Below the pieces are notes generated by a model that had not been told where the DNA came from, made no database searches, and was given only the letters and a program-made list of their open reading frames with translations. From CBDUEF01 sp018063485 (GTDB lineage: Bacteria; Pseudomonadota; Alphaproteobacteria; Rhodobacterales; Rhodobacteraceae), in NCBI GenBank assembly GCA_037045435.1, contig JBAOID010000031.1:310001-374000 (forward strand): a stretch of 64,000 nucleotides of DNA, read 5' to 3'. Numbering within the stretch: position 1 is the stretch's first letter; the number at the start of each line of letters is the position of its first letter. Both the position numbers and the translations under genes were made by a program. This document shows, piece after piece, positions 27,813 through 37,046 of this stretch.

Positions 27813-28884
27813 GCCTGTCCGTTACCCTGTCCCACCGCTTCCCCGGCTTTGTGCTGAATGTGGATTTCACCGCGCCAAAGGGTCTGACCGCCCTCTTTGG
27901 CGCCTCGGGCTCTGGCAAAACCACCGTGATCAACGCGGTTGCGGGCCTTCTGCGCCCCGGCAGCGGCCATATCGCCACCGAAAATCAAACCCTGTTGGAT
28001 ACCAGAACCGGCACCAACCTGCCCCCCCACCGCCGCCGCCTGGGTTATGTGTTCCAGGAAGGCCGCCTATTCCCCCATCTTACGATCCGCCAAAACCTGC
28101 TCTATGGCCGCTGGTTCCAACCCAAATCCCCCGACCGTTTCGATGAGATCATCGACATGCTGGGCATTGCCCCCTTGCTCAGCCGTCGCCCCGCAGGCCT
28201 TTCGGGGGCGAAAAGCAACGCACCGCCATCGGTCGCGCCCTGTTGAGCAATCCGCAAATCCTGCTGATGGATGAACCCCTCGCCGCCCTTGATGACGCCC
28301 GCAAAGCCGAGATCCTGCCCTATATCGAGCGCCTGCGTGATACGGCGCAAATCCCGATCCTCTACGTCAGCCATTCGATGCCCGAAGTTGCCCGCCTTGC
28401 CACCCATCTGGTGGTGCTCGAAAACGGCCAAAGCATCCGCTCTGGACCGGTCGGCGCGGTTCTGGCCGATCCCGCCATTGCCGCCGCCTTGGGCTGGCGC
28501 GGTGCGGGCGCGGTGCTGCACGGCACGGTGATCCGCCATGACTCGGACGGCATTGCGCAAATCTCCACGCCGGGCGGTGATCTTTACGTTCCCAACACCG
28601 CCGCCCTGGGTGCCAGATTGCGCATCCGCATCGCGTCCCAAGACATCATCCTGTCACGCCACCGCCCCGAAGGTCTGTCCGCGCTCAATATCCTGTCGGG
28701 TGAGATTTCCGACATCCAGACCAACGGCCCCTCGGCCTATGTGCAAATCCGCTGTGGCACCGATCTGGTGCTGGCGCAAATCACCCGGCGCTCGGCAGAA
28801 ATTCTGGCCCTTGCGCCCGGTCAAACCATTTTCGCCATCGTCAAAACCGTCTCGGTGGCCCCCGTTGGCATTGGCGCGGATTAG
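27809..28884 (+). pseudogene. modC: modC, molybdate ABC transporter ATPase; one base missing as assembled
   Basis: ATP-binding subunit of the molybdate importer, about 358 residues when joined. The first frame (27809 to about 28205) has Walker A GASGSGKTTV and VFQEGRLFPHL. The second (to 28884) has the rest of the signature, Walker B ILLMDEPLAALDD, the H-loop YVSHSMPEV, and a C-terminal Mop/TOBE domain (ALNILSGEISDIQTNGPSAYVQ). The break falls inside the ABC signature at a run of five Gs near 28207-28212; six Gs would restore LSGGEKQRTAIGRAL exactly. A homopolymer undercount is the best explanation. Confidence 0.92.
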
Positions 28885-28955
28885 TCGCAGATCAAGCGCT
28901 TGCACCTCGTCAGAACTTGGGCCAAGCAGCCCCGGAAACCAATGAGGACTCAAAA

Positions 28956-29447
28956 GTGAAAATCTTTCTTACCCTTGCCGCCGCCCTCTTCATCGGCACC
29001 GCCGCCCTCGCGCATGAATTCAAGATCGGTGATCTTGAGATCATCCACGCCAATATCCCCGCCCCTGCCGCCAATGCGCAATCGGCTGCGCTTTATATGG
29101 CGATTTCAAACGATGGCAACACACCTGATCGCCTGATCGGCGTGGAGGTCAACGGTGTCACCGAGGCTTCGCTGCATATCTCGGAAACCGATGCCAATGG
29201 CGTGGCCACCATGCGTGCGCTTGACGGCGTTGATATCCCCGTCGGCGATACGGCAGTTCTGGAGCCCGGTGCCATGCATGTCATGCTGATGGGGCTGACA
29301 GCCCCTCTGTTGGCGGGCGATATGGTGCCTGCAACCCTGATCTTCGAGAAGGCCGGGCGGGTTCAGATCGAACTCATGGTTCTGAATGCCGATGGCACCG
29401 AGGCCCCGATGGACCATTCCAAGATGGACCACTCCACCACGCCTTAA
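28956..29447 (+). CDS. Copper chaperone PCu(A)C family, periplasmic
   Basis: A 163-residue exported protein. The signal peptide ends near GTAALA|HE. The Cu(I) site residues are visible as LHISETDANGVATM and MHVMLMGL (His/Met pattern of PCu(A)C), and the tail is His/Met-rich (MDHSKMDHSTTP). It delivers copper to periplasmic sites such as Cu-A of oxidases. The GTG start at 28956 has GAGGA 7 bases before it. It ends convergently with soeC, overlapping by 4 bases. Confidence 0.88.
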   Translation: MKIFLTLAAALFIGTAALAHEFKIGDLEIIHANIPAPAANAQSAALYMAISNDGNTPDRLIGVEVNGVTEASLHISETDANGVATMRALDGVDIPVGDTAVLEPGAMHVMLMGLTAPLLAGDMVPATLIFEKAGRVQIELMVLNADGTEAPMDHSKMDHSTTP

Positions 29448-30319
29448 CGCGCGCCGTAATACAGGCCGACCACATGCTCGGCCTCGGCAAAAAACAACCA
29501 GCGCGCGGCAAAGGCCCCGGTCAGATGACAGGCAATTGCCGCGCCAACCGCGATCAGGCTGGCCGGAAACAGCGCCAGAATGATCGCAGGCAGCGCCGCC
29601 GCCATAATCAAGGCAATCAACCGCAGCTTTTGCGCATGTTTGCGCCCGACCACGAAAATCATCTCGCGCAGCAGGTAATTCCCCGCCGTGTGCGCTTGCT
29701 CGAACACCGTCACCTCACCGATCCGGTTCAGCCCGGTGGCAGTGCCAAGGCTTTGCGCCCGCCGTCTGAACTGCCCATCCCCGATCTGCCAAACCAGCAG
29801 CAGCAACAGCCCCAGCGCCGCACAAAACGCCGCCGCCAACCGCCCTTGCCCGGCCAGAATCGCACCACCAGTCAGGGCAAAGCCCATGAACATCAACGGC
29901 GTGATCCAATGATGCCAGCGCGGAACCGCCTTGATCTGCGTGTAGATCATCGAGGTGGTGAACACCGTGACCAGTGCCAGAACCGCGCCAATCACCCCAA
30001 TTTCGCGCGGCCAGCCCAGGCCCAACCAATCCGACAGCGCCACCGGAGCAAGGATCAGCAAAGTCGCCACCGAGGCCCAGGCCTCCCGGCTCAACCACGA
30101 GGTTAGCCACTGCGTAAACGCCCGCAATGCCCGCTGCGGATTGCCCAAGTGAAAGGTCGAGGCAAGCAGACCGATAACTGCAAAGCCATAGCCGATCCCC
30201 CACAGGAGAAACGCATAGACTCCCTGCGGCTGCACCAGACCCGCCCCCAGATAGGCCAGAAAGCCAAAGCCAAGCCCCGAAAACACCGAGAAAATAATAA
30301 CCGAAGGCGCCGGATGCAT
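29444..30319 (-). CDS. soeC: Sulfite dehydrogenase membrane subunit (DmsC/NrfD-like)
   Basis: A 291-residue protein with about eight hydrophobic segments, of the DmsC family. It anchors the cytoplasmic SoeAB pair and passes electrons to quinone. The N-terminal PSVIIFSVFSGLGFGFLAYL and HLGNPQRALRAFTQWLTSWL-like segments, including the conserved LSREAW, are typical. The ATG overlaps the soeB stop (TGATG). DmsC is the closest alternative, but the genes soeABC and the missing Tat signal on SoeA favour sulfite oxidation. Confidence 0.87.
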   Translation of the reverse strand: MHPAPSVIIFSVFSGLGFGFLAYLGAGLVQPQGVYAFLLWGIGYGFAVIGLLASTFHLGNPQRALRAFTQWLTSWLSREAWASVATLLILAPVALSDWLGLGWPREIGVIGAVLALVTVFTTSMIYTQIKAVPRWHHWITPLMFMGFALTGGAILAGQGRLAAAFCAALGLLLLLVWQIGDGQFRRRAQSLGTATGLNRIGEVTVFEQAHTAGNYLLREMIFVVGRKHAQKLRLIALIMAAALPAIILALFPASLIAVGAAIACHLTGAFAARWLFFAEAEHVVGLYYGAR

Positions 30320-31056
30320 CAGATTTTCCCCAACACGCGGTCAAGCCATCCGGCAATCCCGCTGGCCTTGATATCCAAGAGCGGTGCCAACACGCTTGCC
30401 TCATGCGGGCGGTCTTTGGGGCGCGGCGGCAGATACCGGTTCACCGGCCTGGTGCCCATATCCGGCATCAACGCAAAGCCCCCCCGCTCGGCGCTCAACT
30501 TGCTCACCTTGCTTTCCGGGTCAGCGAAATCGCCAAAATGGCGCGCGCCAGTCGGGCAGCCGCGCACGCAGGCAGGTTCGCGGTCCTCTGGGGCCAAGTT
30601 TTCATTGTAAATCCGGTCCACGCAAAGCGTGCATTTCTTCATTACCCCCGCCGCCGCATCCATCTCACGCGCACCGTAAGGGCAGGCCCAGGCGCACAGC
30701 CCGCAGCCGATGCAGGCGCTCTCGTTGACCAGCACAATCCCATCCTCGGCTCGCTTGTAACTCGCCCCGGTTGGGCAAACGGTAACGCAAGGCGCATCCT
30801 CACAATGCAGGCACGAGCGCGGGAAATTGATGATTTGTGCAGCACCTTCAGCAGGTTGTACCTCATAGCTGTGAACTCGGTTCAAGAAGACGCCCGAAGG
30901 CTCTGCCCCGTAAGGGTTTTGATCCGACAAGGGCACGCCATACCCCTGATCATTCCAGCCCTTGCAAGCTGTCACACAGGCCTGACAGCCCACACAGGTA
31001 TCCAGATCAATCGCCAGTCCCAGCATTTTGGCGGTGCTTTGCGGCAGACTTGTCAT
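30319..31056 (-). CDS. soeB: Sulfite dehydrogenase iron-sulfur subunit (four-cluster ferredoxin)
   Basis: A 245-residue electron-transfer protein with four cysteine groups: CVGCQACVTACKGW, CLHCEDAPCVTVCPTGA, CIGCGLCAWACPYGA and CTLCVDRIY plus PACVRGCPTGARHFG. It links the SoeA molybdenum site to SoeC. It overlaps soeA by 4 bases and soeC by 1 base, so the three are translated together. The same architecture occurs in DmsB, PsrB and NrfC; the identity rests on the whole operon. Confidence 0.9.
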   Translation of the reverse strand: MTSLPQSTAKMLGLAIDLDTCVGCQACVTACKGWNDQGYGVPLSDQNPYGAEPSGVFLNRVHSYEVQPAEGAAQIINFPRSCLHCEDAPCVTVCPTGASYKRAEDGIVLVNESACIGCGLCAWACPYGAREMDAAAGVMKKCTLCVDRIYNENLAPEDREPACVRGCPTGARHFGDFADPESKVSKLSAERGGFALMPDMGTRPVNRYLPPRPKDRPHEASVLAPLLDIKASGIAGWLDRVLGKI

Positions 31057-33815
31057 GCGCGGTCCTCTCCCTTTGGCACCACACGTGAGATCGGCGCAAA
31101 GGCCGGCTCCGCATGAGTCCGCGGCCCCACCCGCTCGATCTTTACCCGCAAATCGAACCAGGCCGCCTGCCCCGTCACCGGATCGGAATTGCTCACCCGT
31201 CCCTGCCCGGCCCGCAGTTCGGATATCAGATGGTTCAGCAAAAACCCCGTCGTCGCCTCAGACGCGCCCTCATCCAACGCCCAAGCCGCCTTGCGTTTGC
31301 CAATCGCGTTCCAAGTCCAGACCGTGTTCTCGTTCAGCGCCGCCATATGCGCCACCGGCACCACGATCTGACCATTCGTCGAACTCACCCGCGCGTAGTC
31401 TCCGGCCTCAAACCCGTGCTCGGCCCAAATCTTGCTTGGCAGATATAGGAAATTCGTCCCCCGGATCTGGCGCAACCACGCGTTCTGGCTGCCCCAGGAG
31501 TGATACATATCCATCGGCCGCTGGGTCAGCGCATGAACGGTAAATCCGGGCTCTTCGGCATAGGGCGAATACCAGACCGGCAGCGGGTCCATCGCGACTT
31601 TCAACTGCGCCCGCAAATGCTCGGGCGGTTGATGCGCGCCCAAACCCTCGGCGGCCATTTGAAACCTTCGCAAAGGCTCGGACCAGATGGTGAAAAGATA
31701 AGGCTGTGGCGTCTCGAACAGCGAAACCTTCACCGCCCAATCCTGATAGGCGCTGTTCCAAGGCTTGTAAAACGCGGCCTCCTCGGGAACATGCGCCTGA
31801 TAATATCCGCCGTTTTCAATATAGCGCTGCAACTGCTCGGGGTTCGCCTCGCCCCGCCCCTCGGCGCTGCCATCCCCGCGAAAGCCCATCAGCGGCCCCA
31901 CACCGGGCCTGCGGATATGGCTCACGATGTAATCGGCGTAATCCTTGAACTTCGCCGTTCCATCCGCGTTGACCATCGGCGCAAGCCCCAGCCGCACGCC
32001 CAGATCGAGCAACACCGACTGGAACCCGCGCACATCGCGGTCGGGCTCCACCACTGGCCAGCGAATGGAATCCCCCGCCGCATCGGGTTCCGAAATCGGG
32101 CGATCCAGCAAGGAGATACAATCATGCCGCTCAAGATAGGTGGTATCTGGCAAGATCAGATCGGCATAGGCCACCATCTCGGAGGCATAGGCATCCGAAT
32201 AGATGATGCGCGGGATCACATACTCGCCATCTTCGCCCTTATCCGTCAACATCTCCATCACGCGCGCTGAATTCATTGAAGAATTCCACGCCATATTCGC
32301 CATATAGAGAAACAGCGTGTCGATCTTATAGGGATCACCCGCATGGGCATTGGGGATCAGCATATGCATCAACCCATGGGCCGACAGCGGATTTTCCCAA
32401 GTGAACGCCTTGTCGATCCGCGCCGGCGAGCCATCGGGCAGCAGCGCCAGTTGATCCGGCCCGCGCACATAGCCCAGATGCGGGCCAGACAAGGGCTTGC
32501 CCGGAACGCTCACAAAATGCGGCGTCGGATGCGCCTCAACGGGTTTGGGATAGGGCGGTTTCAACCGATAGCCGCCCGGCACCTCCACCGTGCCCAGAAC
32601 GATCTGCAACAGATGCAGCGCGCGGGCGGTCTGAAAGCCGTTGGAATGGGCCGAAATTCCGCGCATTGCGTGGAACGACACCGGACGCCCCAGCATCTTG
32701 GCATGGGAATTGCCACGAAAATCCACCCAAGGCTGATCAATCTCGATCGCCTGATCAAAGGCTACCCGCGCCATTTCCGCAGCCAAGCCCCTGATCCGCG
32801 CCGCAGGAATCCCGCAGGCGCCTGCCACCGCTTCAGGCGCATAATCGGGCGACAGATACCGCTCGGCCATATGCTGAAATACCGTGCGATTGCCCTGATA
32901 CACCGCGCCCAGGTCAGGCTCTACCCCCTTGCCATCCCAAGGCGCAGGTGCCCCCGAACGCCGATCAATCACGAAAGGCTGGCTTTCGGCATTGCGCGCG
33001 ATCAGCCCCTTTTCCGGCCCCTCTTCCACCACCAGCAACGGCGCATTGGTGAATTGCGCCAGATAGTTAAGGTCAATCTTGCCTGCCTCGAACAGGCAAT
33101 GAATCAGGCTCAGGATCAGCAACCCATCGGTGCCGGGCGTGATGCCATACCAATCATCGGCAATTGCATTATAGCCGGTGCGGATCGGGTTCACGCCGAT
33201 CACCTTTGCCCCGCGCGCCTTCAACTTGCCAAGGCCGATCTTGATCGGATTGCTGTCGTGATCCTCGGCCACGCCAAACAGCACAAACAACTTGGTGCGC
33301 TCCCAATCGGGCTGACCGAACTCCCAAAACGCGCCGCCGATAGTGTAAATTCCACCCGCCGCCATATTGACCGAGCAAAACCCGCCATGTGCTGCATAAT
33401 TCGGTGTCCCGAACGCCTGCGCCCACCAGCCGGTGAAACTTTGCGACTGGTCGCGCCCGGTGAAAAACGCGAACCTCTCCGGTGCGGTTTCGCGCAGAGG
33501 TTTCATCCAGGATACCGCCAGTTCCAAAGCCTCATCCCACGAGATTTCCTCAAACGCCCCCGACCCGCGCGGCCCAACGCGCCGCAAAGGCGCACGCAAC
33601 CGGCTGGGCGCAGTCACCTGCATGATGCCGCTTGCGCCTTTGGCACAAAGCACACCCTTGTTGATCGGATGGTCGCGATTGCCCTCGATATAGCTGACGC
33701 GCCCGCCTTTCAGATGCACATTGATGCCGCAACGACAGGCGCACATGTAACAGGTGGTCTTGCGAATTTCCTCTGACACCGGCGGCGACAGATCGAGTTT
33801 CGGCTGCACGGTCAT
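31053..33815 (-). CDS. soeA: Sulfite dehydrogenase molybdopterin subunit (cytoplasmic)
   Basis: A 920-residue molybdopterin oxidoreductase that oxidises sulfite to sulfate. The N-terminal [4Fe-4S] ligands are C22, C25, C29 (CYMCACRC) and C57 (GVLCAKG). The molybdopterin-binding body and the C-terminal beta-barrel domain follow. No twin-arginine signal is present, so the enzyme stays in the cytoplasm, as known for SoeA of Allochromatium and Ruegeria. The ATG at 33815 was chosen because family resemblance begins right after it; the frame is open to 33908. Polysulfide or other sulfur-compound reductases of this family are the alternative. Confidence 0.88.
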   Translation of the reverse strand: MTVQPKLDLSPPVSEEIRKTTCYMCACRCGINVHLKGGRVSYIEGNRDHPINKGVLCAKGASGIMQVTAPSRLRAPLRRVGPRGSGAFEEISWDEALELAVSWMKPLRETAPERFAFFTGRDQSQSFTGWWAQAFGTPNYAAHGGFCSVNMAAGGIYTIGGAFWEFGQPDWERTKLFVLFGVAEDHDSNPIKIGLGKLKARGAKVIGVNPIRTGYNAIADDWYGITPGTDGLLILSLIHCLFEAGKIDLNYLAQFTNAPLLVVEEGPEKGLIARNAESQPFVIDRRSGAPAPWDGKGVEPDLGAVYQGNRTVFQHMAERYLSPDYAPEAVAGACGIPAARIRGLAAEMARVAFDQAIEIDQPWVDFRGNSHAKMLGRPVSFHAMRGISAHSNGFQTARALHLLQIVLGTVEVPGGYRLKPPYPKPVEAHPTPHFVSVPGKPLSGPHLGYVRGPDQLALLPDGSPARIDKAFTWENPLSAHGLMHMLIPNAHAGDPYKIDTLFLYMANMAWNSSMNSARVMEMLTDKGEDGEYVIPRIIYSDAYASEMVAYADLILPDTTYLERHDCISLLDRPISEPDAAGDSIRWPVVEPDRDVRGFQSVLLDLGVRLGLAPMVNADGTAKFKDYADYIVSHIRRPGVGPLMGFRGDGSAEGRGEANPEQLQRYIENGGYYQAHVPEEAAFYKPWNSAYQDWAVKVSLFETPQPYLFTIWSEPLRRFQMAAEGLGAHQPPEHLRAQLKVAMDPLPVWYSPYAEEPGFTVHALTQRPMDMYHSWGSQNAWLRQIRGTNFLYLPSKIWAEHGFEAGDYARVSSTNGQIVVPVAHMAALNENTVWTWNAIGKRKAAWALDEGASEATTGFLLNHLISELRAGQGRVSNSDPVTGQAAWFDLRVKIERVGPRTHAEPAFAPISRVVPKGEDRA

Positions 33816-34436
33816 CGGGGCGATATCCTGCCTGTGGTTATGCGTCTTTTGTCGCAGTCTGGCCCGAAAGCCGTTCCATGAACAAGCGCGAAACCACGCA
33901 AAAATCATAAATCTGCGCCATTCCTTGAAAGGAAGTAATGCGCTTTGGGCCTAATTCGGAAAAATCGTCCATTGGGGTAGTTACGAAAACCCGACGACCG
34001 TATACCATTAGGCCACCGCAGAAACCGCGCCAAGGCCCGATCCTATTGGACATGAAAAAGCGTGTTTAGGCCCGATCTGGTGCATAAATGGTATGGAGAT
34101 CAGTCAGCACACGCGCCAAAATCACCCCGACGCCCTATCCCGGCCATCGGCGTTACCAACACTGACATTTCTGTGTCCCGAGCCTGTCGGGAATGGTGTC
34201 AACGTGATCATGGAAGGCCTTGTGCGGCCCTACTTTCAGAGCGTAGCCCGTTTGGTTTCAAGAGCGGGTTACCGTTTCAGCATAACACAAATTGCGGATA
34301 AAACAACAAGAACACACCAGCCGGAAATCCTGTTGCCGAAATGCCCAAAACACCGCCCAAAAATTAAAACCCCCCAAACGAACACAAGCAACCCATTGAT
34401 TTCAAAGGGTCTTAATGTCGTCGCACATAAGCGCAG
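33816..34436. other. Intergenic stretch upstream of soeA
   Basis: About 620 bases with no supported gene on either strand. It must contain the soeABC promoter. The GC content falls in the part from 34260 to 34420, which is rich in A runs. No palindrome stands out, and short open frames have no ribosome site or family resemblance. Confidence 0.5.
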
Positions 34437-34437
34437 G

Positions 34438-34470
34438 AAAAAGCCGCGCGCAAACTCCCTCGCGCGCGGC
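34438..34470 (-). terminator. Rho-independent terminator of the taurine aminotransferase gene
   Basis: Read on the minus strand, GCCGCGCGC (34462-34470) pairs with GCGCGCGGC (34443-34451) across a ten-base loop, followed by five Ts (34438-34442). It lies 20 bases after the tpa stop codon. Confidence 0.82.
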
Positions 34471-34489
34471 CCGATTTCTTGCGCCGGTT

Positions 34490-35882
34490 TCAGCCAAAAA
34501 CCTTGGTCAGCGCCCGATCCATCGCATCCGTGATCTGATCAATATCATCAGGCGTGGCAATCAAGGCCGGAGACAGGCAAAGCGTATTGTTCAACCCCAA
34601 AAGCGAGCGGTTGGTCATGCCGATGATCACCCCTTGGGCCATGCAATCGGCAACCACGGCAGCAACCATCTTTTCATCCGCAGGCTCTTTGGTGTCCCGA
34701 TCCTTCACCAGTTCGGCCCCGTTGAACAGGCCCGCGCCGCGAACATCGCCGATCACCTTATGCTTGTCTATGCAAGCGCGCGCAGGTTATCCATCACCCG
34801 TGCCCCCATCCGCAACGGTGTTGTCGAGCAGGTTCTCGTCCTCGATGATCCGCATGTTCTCCAGCGCTGCCGCAGGCCCCGAAGTGCAGCCGCCAAAGGT
34901 CGAGATGTCGCGGAAATAGCGACATCGGATCTGCGGCATCATCCTTGAACATGTCGAACACCGCGCTCGGTGGTGACGGTGCAGGAAATCGCGGCATAGC
35001 CCGAGGCGACCCCCTTGGCCATGGTCACGAAATCAGGCTTGACGCCGTAGTTCTGATAGCCGAACCAGACGCCCGTGCGCCCAACGCCGCAAACGACCTC
35101 ATCAATATGCAGCAGGATGTTGTATTTGCGTGCAGATTTCCTGCACCCGCTCCCAATAGCCGCGCGGCGGAACAATCACGCCTCCGCCCGCCGTCACCGG
35201 CTCCAGCACCATGCGCGCCTACCGTATCGGGGCCCTCGCGCAAGATCACCTCTTCAATCGCATCTGCGGCGCGCGCGGCCGTAATCCTCCACATCCCATT
35301 GCTTGCGATACTCAAGGCAGTGCGGAACCTCGACGAAGCCGTCGGAGTAAACGGCCCGTATTGCATCGCGCGTTGCGGCTGGCCCGCCGAGGACAGCGCC
35401 GCTGATCGTGGTGCCATGATAGTCGCGGTCGCGATACAGGATCTTCCACTTCTTGCCGCCGTGGTGCCGGTGCGAGATTTGGCGCACCATCTTGTAGACC
35501 TTCTCATTCGCCTCGGACCCAGAGTTCGAATAATAGACCCGGCGTCAGCCCCGGCATCTTTTCGATCAGCTTCTTGGCAAACATCGAGCCGGGAATCGGT
35601 GCCCGCCGAGCCTGCGAAATAGTTCAGCTTGATCAACTGATCGCGCACCGCATTGGCAATGCTTTCACGGCCATAGCCGACATTGACCGTCCAGACCCCA
35701 CCCGACACCGCATCGAGATGCTCTTTGCCCTTGGCATCCCAAACGCGCATCCCCTTGCCTTCGACAATCACGCGCGGATCGACGGTTTCATATTGCTTGT
35801 GCTGGCTAAGATGGTGCCAGATATGCTCGCGGTCCGCCTCAACCACGCCCTCTATGTCGTTCAAAGCGCCAAAGCCTTGCAT
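34490..35882 (-). pseudogene. tpa: Taurine-pyruvate aminotransferase (class III), frameshifted many times as assembled
   Basis: Tpa moves the amino group of taurine to pyruvate, giving sulfoacetaldehyde and alanine. Joined from several frames it gives about 460 residues, the usual length. Pieces in order: HLDAVSGGVWTVNVGYGRES near 35650, MVRQISHRHHGGKKWKILYR (35431-35490) and VEVPHCLEYRKQWDV, then LLHIDEVVCGVGRTGVWFGY with the PLP-lysine region TMAKGVASGYAAIS near 35010, and VIGDVRGAGLFNGAELVKDR to the stop. Each break keeps similarity in the next frame. The ATG at 35882 has AAAGGG before it. Other omega-aminotransferases are possible, but soeABC downstream supports taurine. Confidence 0.82.
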
Positions 35883-36124
35883 GATGCTACCCTTTCTCTC
35901 CAGCGGCCCACAGCAAAGTGGCCAATTTTCAGCAGTATAGTCCAGCAATCCAGGCTTTGTCATCAACAGCAGACCGGCACCGGAGGAATTTGATCAAGTT
36001 TTGCCAACAAGCCGCGCAGATGACAAGGGCCGAGCTTGAACAGACCGAGCAAATCATGCTTTTGTTGAAAACCCCGTTCCTGAAAACCTGCCGAGAAAGG
36101 CCGATTTCAGCCCGCAAAGTCAGG

Positions 36125-36778
36125 TCAGATCGGCCAAGACAGTCCGCCCTCGCCAAAATGATGTGGAAAAAAGGCGGCGGCGGCACAATAGACCGTTTGC
36201 AGCGCCTCTTGCCGCGAATAGGGCGTGGATTGCGTCATCATGTCCATCCAGGTGCCTTCGATCGTCAGGCGGATCACCCTGGCTATGCGGTCGGCCCTGC
36301 CCGAGTAGCCATGATCAGACAGCAAGCGCGCGCAGATTTCCTCCATCCGCAGGATATAATTGTCATCGCTTTGTCCGCATTTCTCTTGGTAAAGTGGTCG
36401 GCTGGTGGCCTCACCCCAAAAACTGCACCATGTTGCAAGCCGCGCCGGGGTGCAGATTTCGGGTCTGAAGTCAGCTTTGATCAAAGCATCAAGTTGTTCT
36501 TGCGCAGATGGCCCAGCCCGCTCCAAGGCCGTTGTCCAATTCTGAAGGTATTCTTCATACAGATAATTCAAGGTTTCCGCCAAAAGCAACTCTTTGGATT
36601 TGAAGTGAAAATTCACCAACCCATGCGATACGCCGGCGCAATTCGCCACCTCGGTCAAAGTGATGCGGGCATAGCCACGTTGCGCCATCACCTCGATGGT
36701 TGCCTCGATCAACTGGGTTCGCCGCGCGCTGCGCGACTGTTTGCGCAGCGTTGTATCTATTGCATCGCTACCCAACAT
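36125..36778 (-). CDS. TetR-family regulator, BetI-like
   Basis: A 217-residue repressor. The helix-turn-helix (RRTQLIEATIEVMAQRGYAR then ITLTEVANCAGVSHGLVNFH) is at about residues 20-65, followed by FKSKELLLAETLNYLYEEYL and a ligand domain like that of BetI. GGAGG lies 5 bases before the ATG at 36778; an upstream in-frame start at 36802 is weaker. The gene is intact despite the broken neighbours. It lies upstream of tpa in the same direction and may control tpa, or the divergent E1 gene. Confidence 0.85.
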   Translation of the reverse strand: MLGSDAIDTTLRKQSRSARRTQLIEATIEVMAQRGYARITLTEVANCAGVSHGLVNFHFKSKELLLAETLNYLYEEYLQNWTTALERAGPSAQEQLDALIKADFRPEICTPARLATWCSFWGEATSRPLYQEKCGQSDDNYILRMEEICARLLSDHGYSGRADRIARVIRLTIEGTWMDMMTQSTPYSRQEALQTVYCAAAAFFPHHFGEGGLSWPI

Positions 36779-37046
36779 CAATGCCTCCCACCGTTGCGCC
36801 ATCCCACCCCATCAGCCTATCGCACATTTGTGAAAAGGGGACGGGTTGCTTGAGCACGGGCGAAAATTTATGCCAACAAGGCCGAAGGGTTGCTGCCGCG
36901 GTCCAAACTTCATCATGCCCCCTTCTGGCCCGGCTTCTATGCGTTTTCCTCATGGGTTTTTGCCTTGAATTGTGGTTCATGTCAGCGTCTCAATGCGTTA
37001 ACCTGCCAAGGACCGCAGGCTTTGCGGATTTCGAAAAGGGCAGAGC

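Noticed and set aside
32343..33776. 477-codon open frame on the plus strand across soeA
   Set aside because: Antisense shadow of soeA; composition is typical of reverse-complement codons and no start signal is present.
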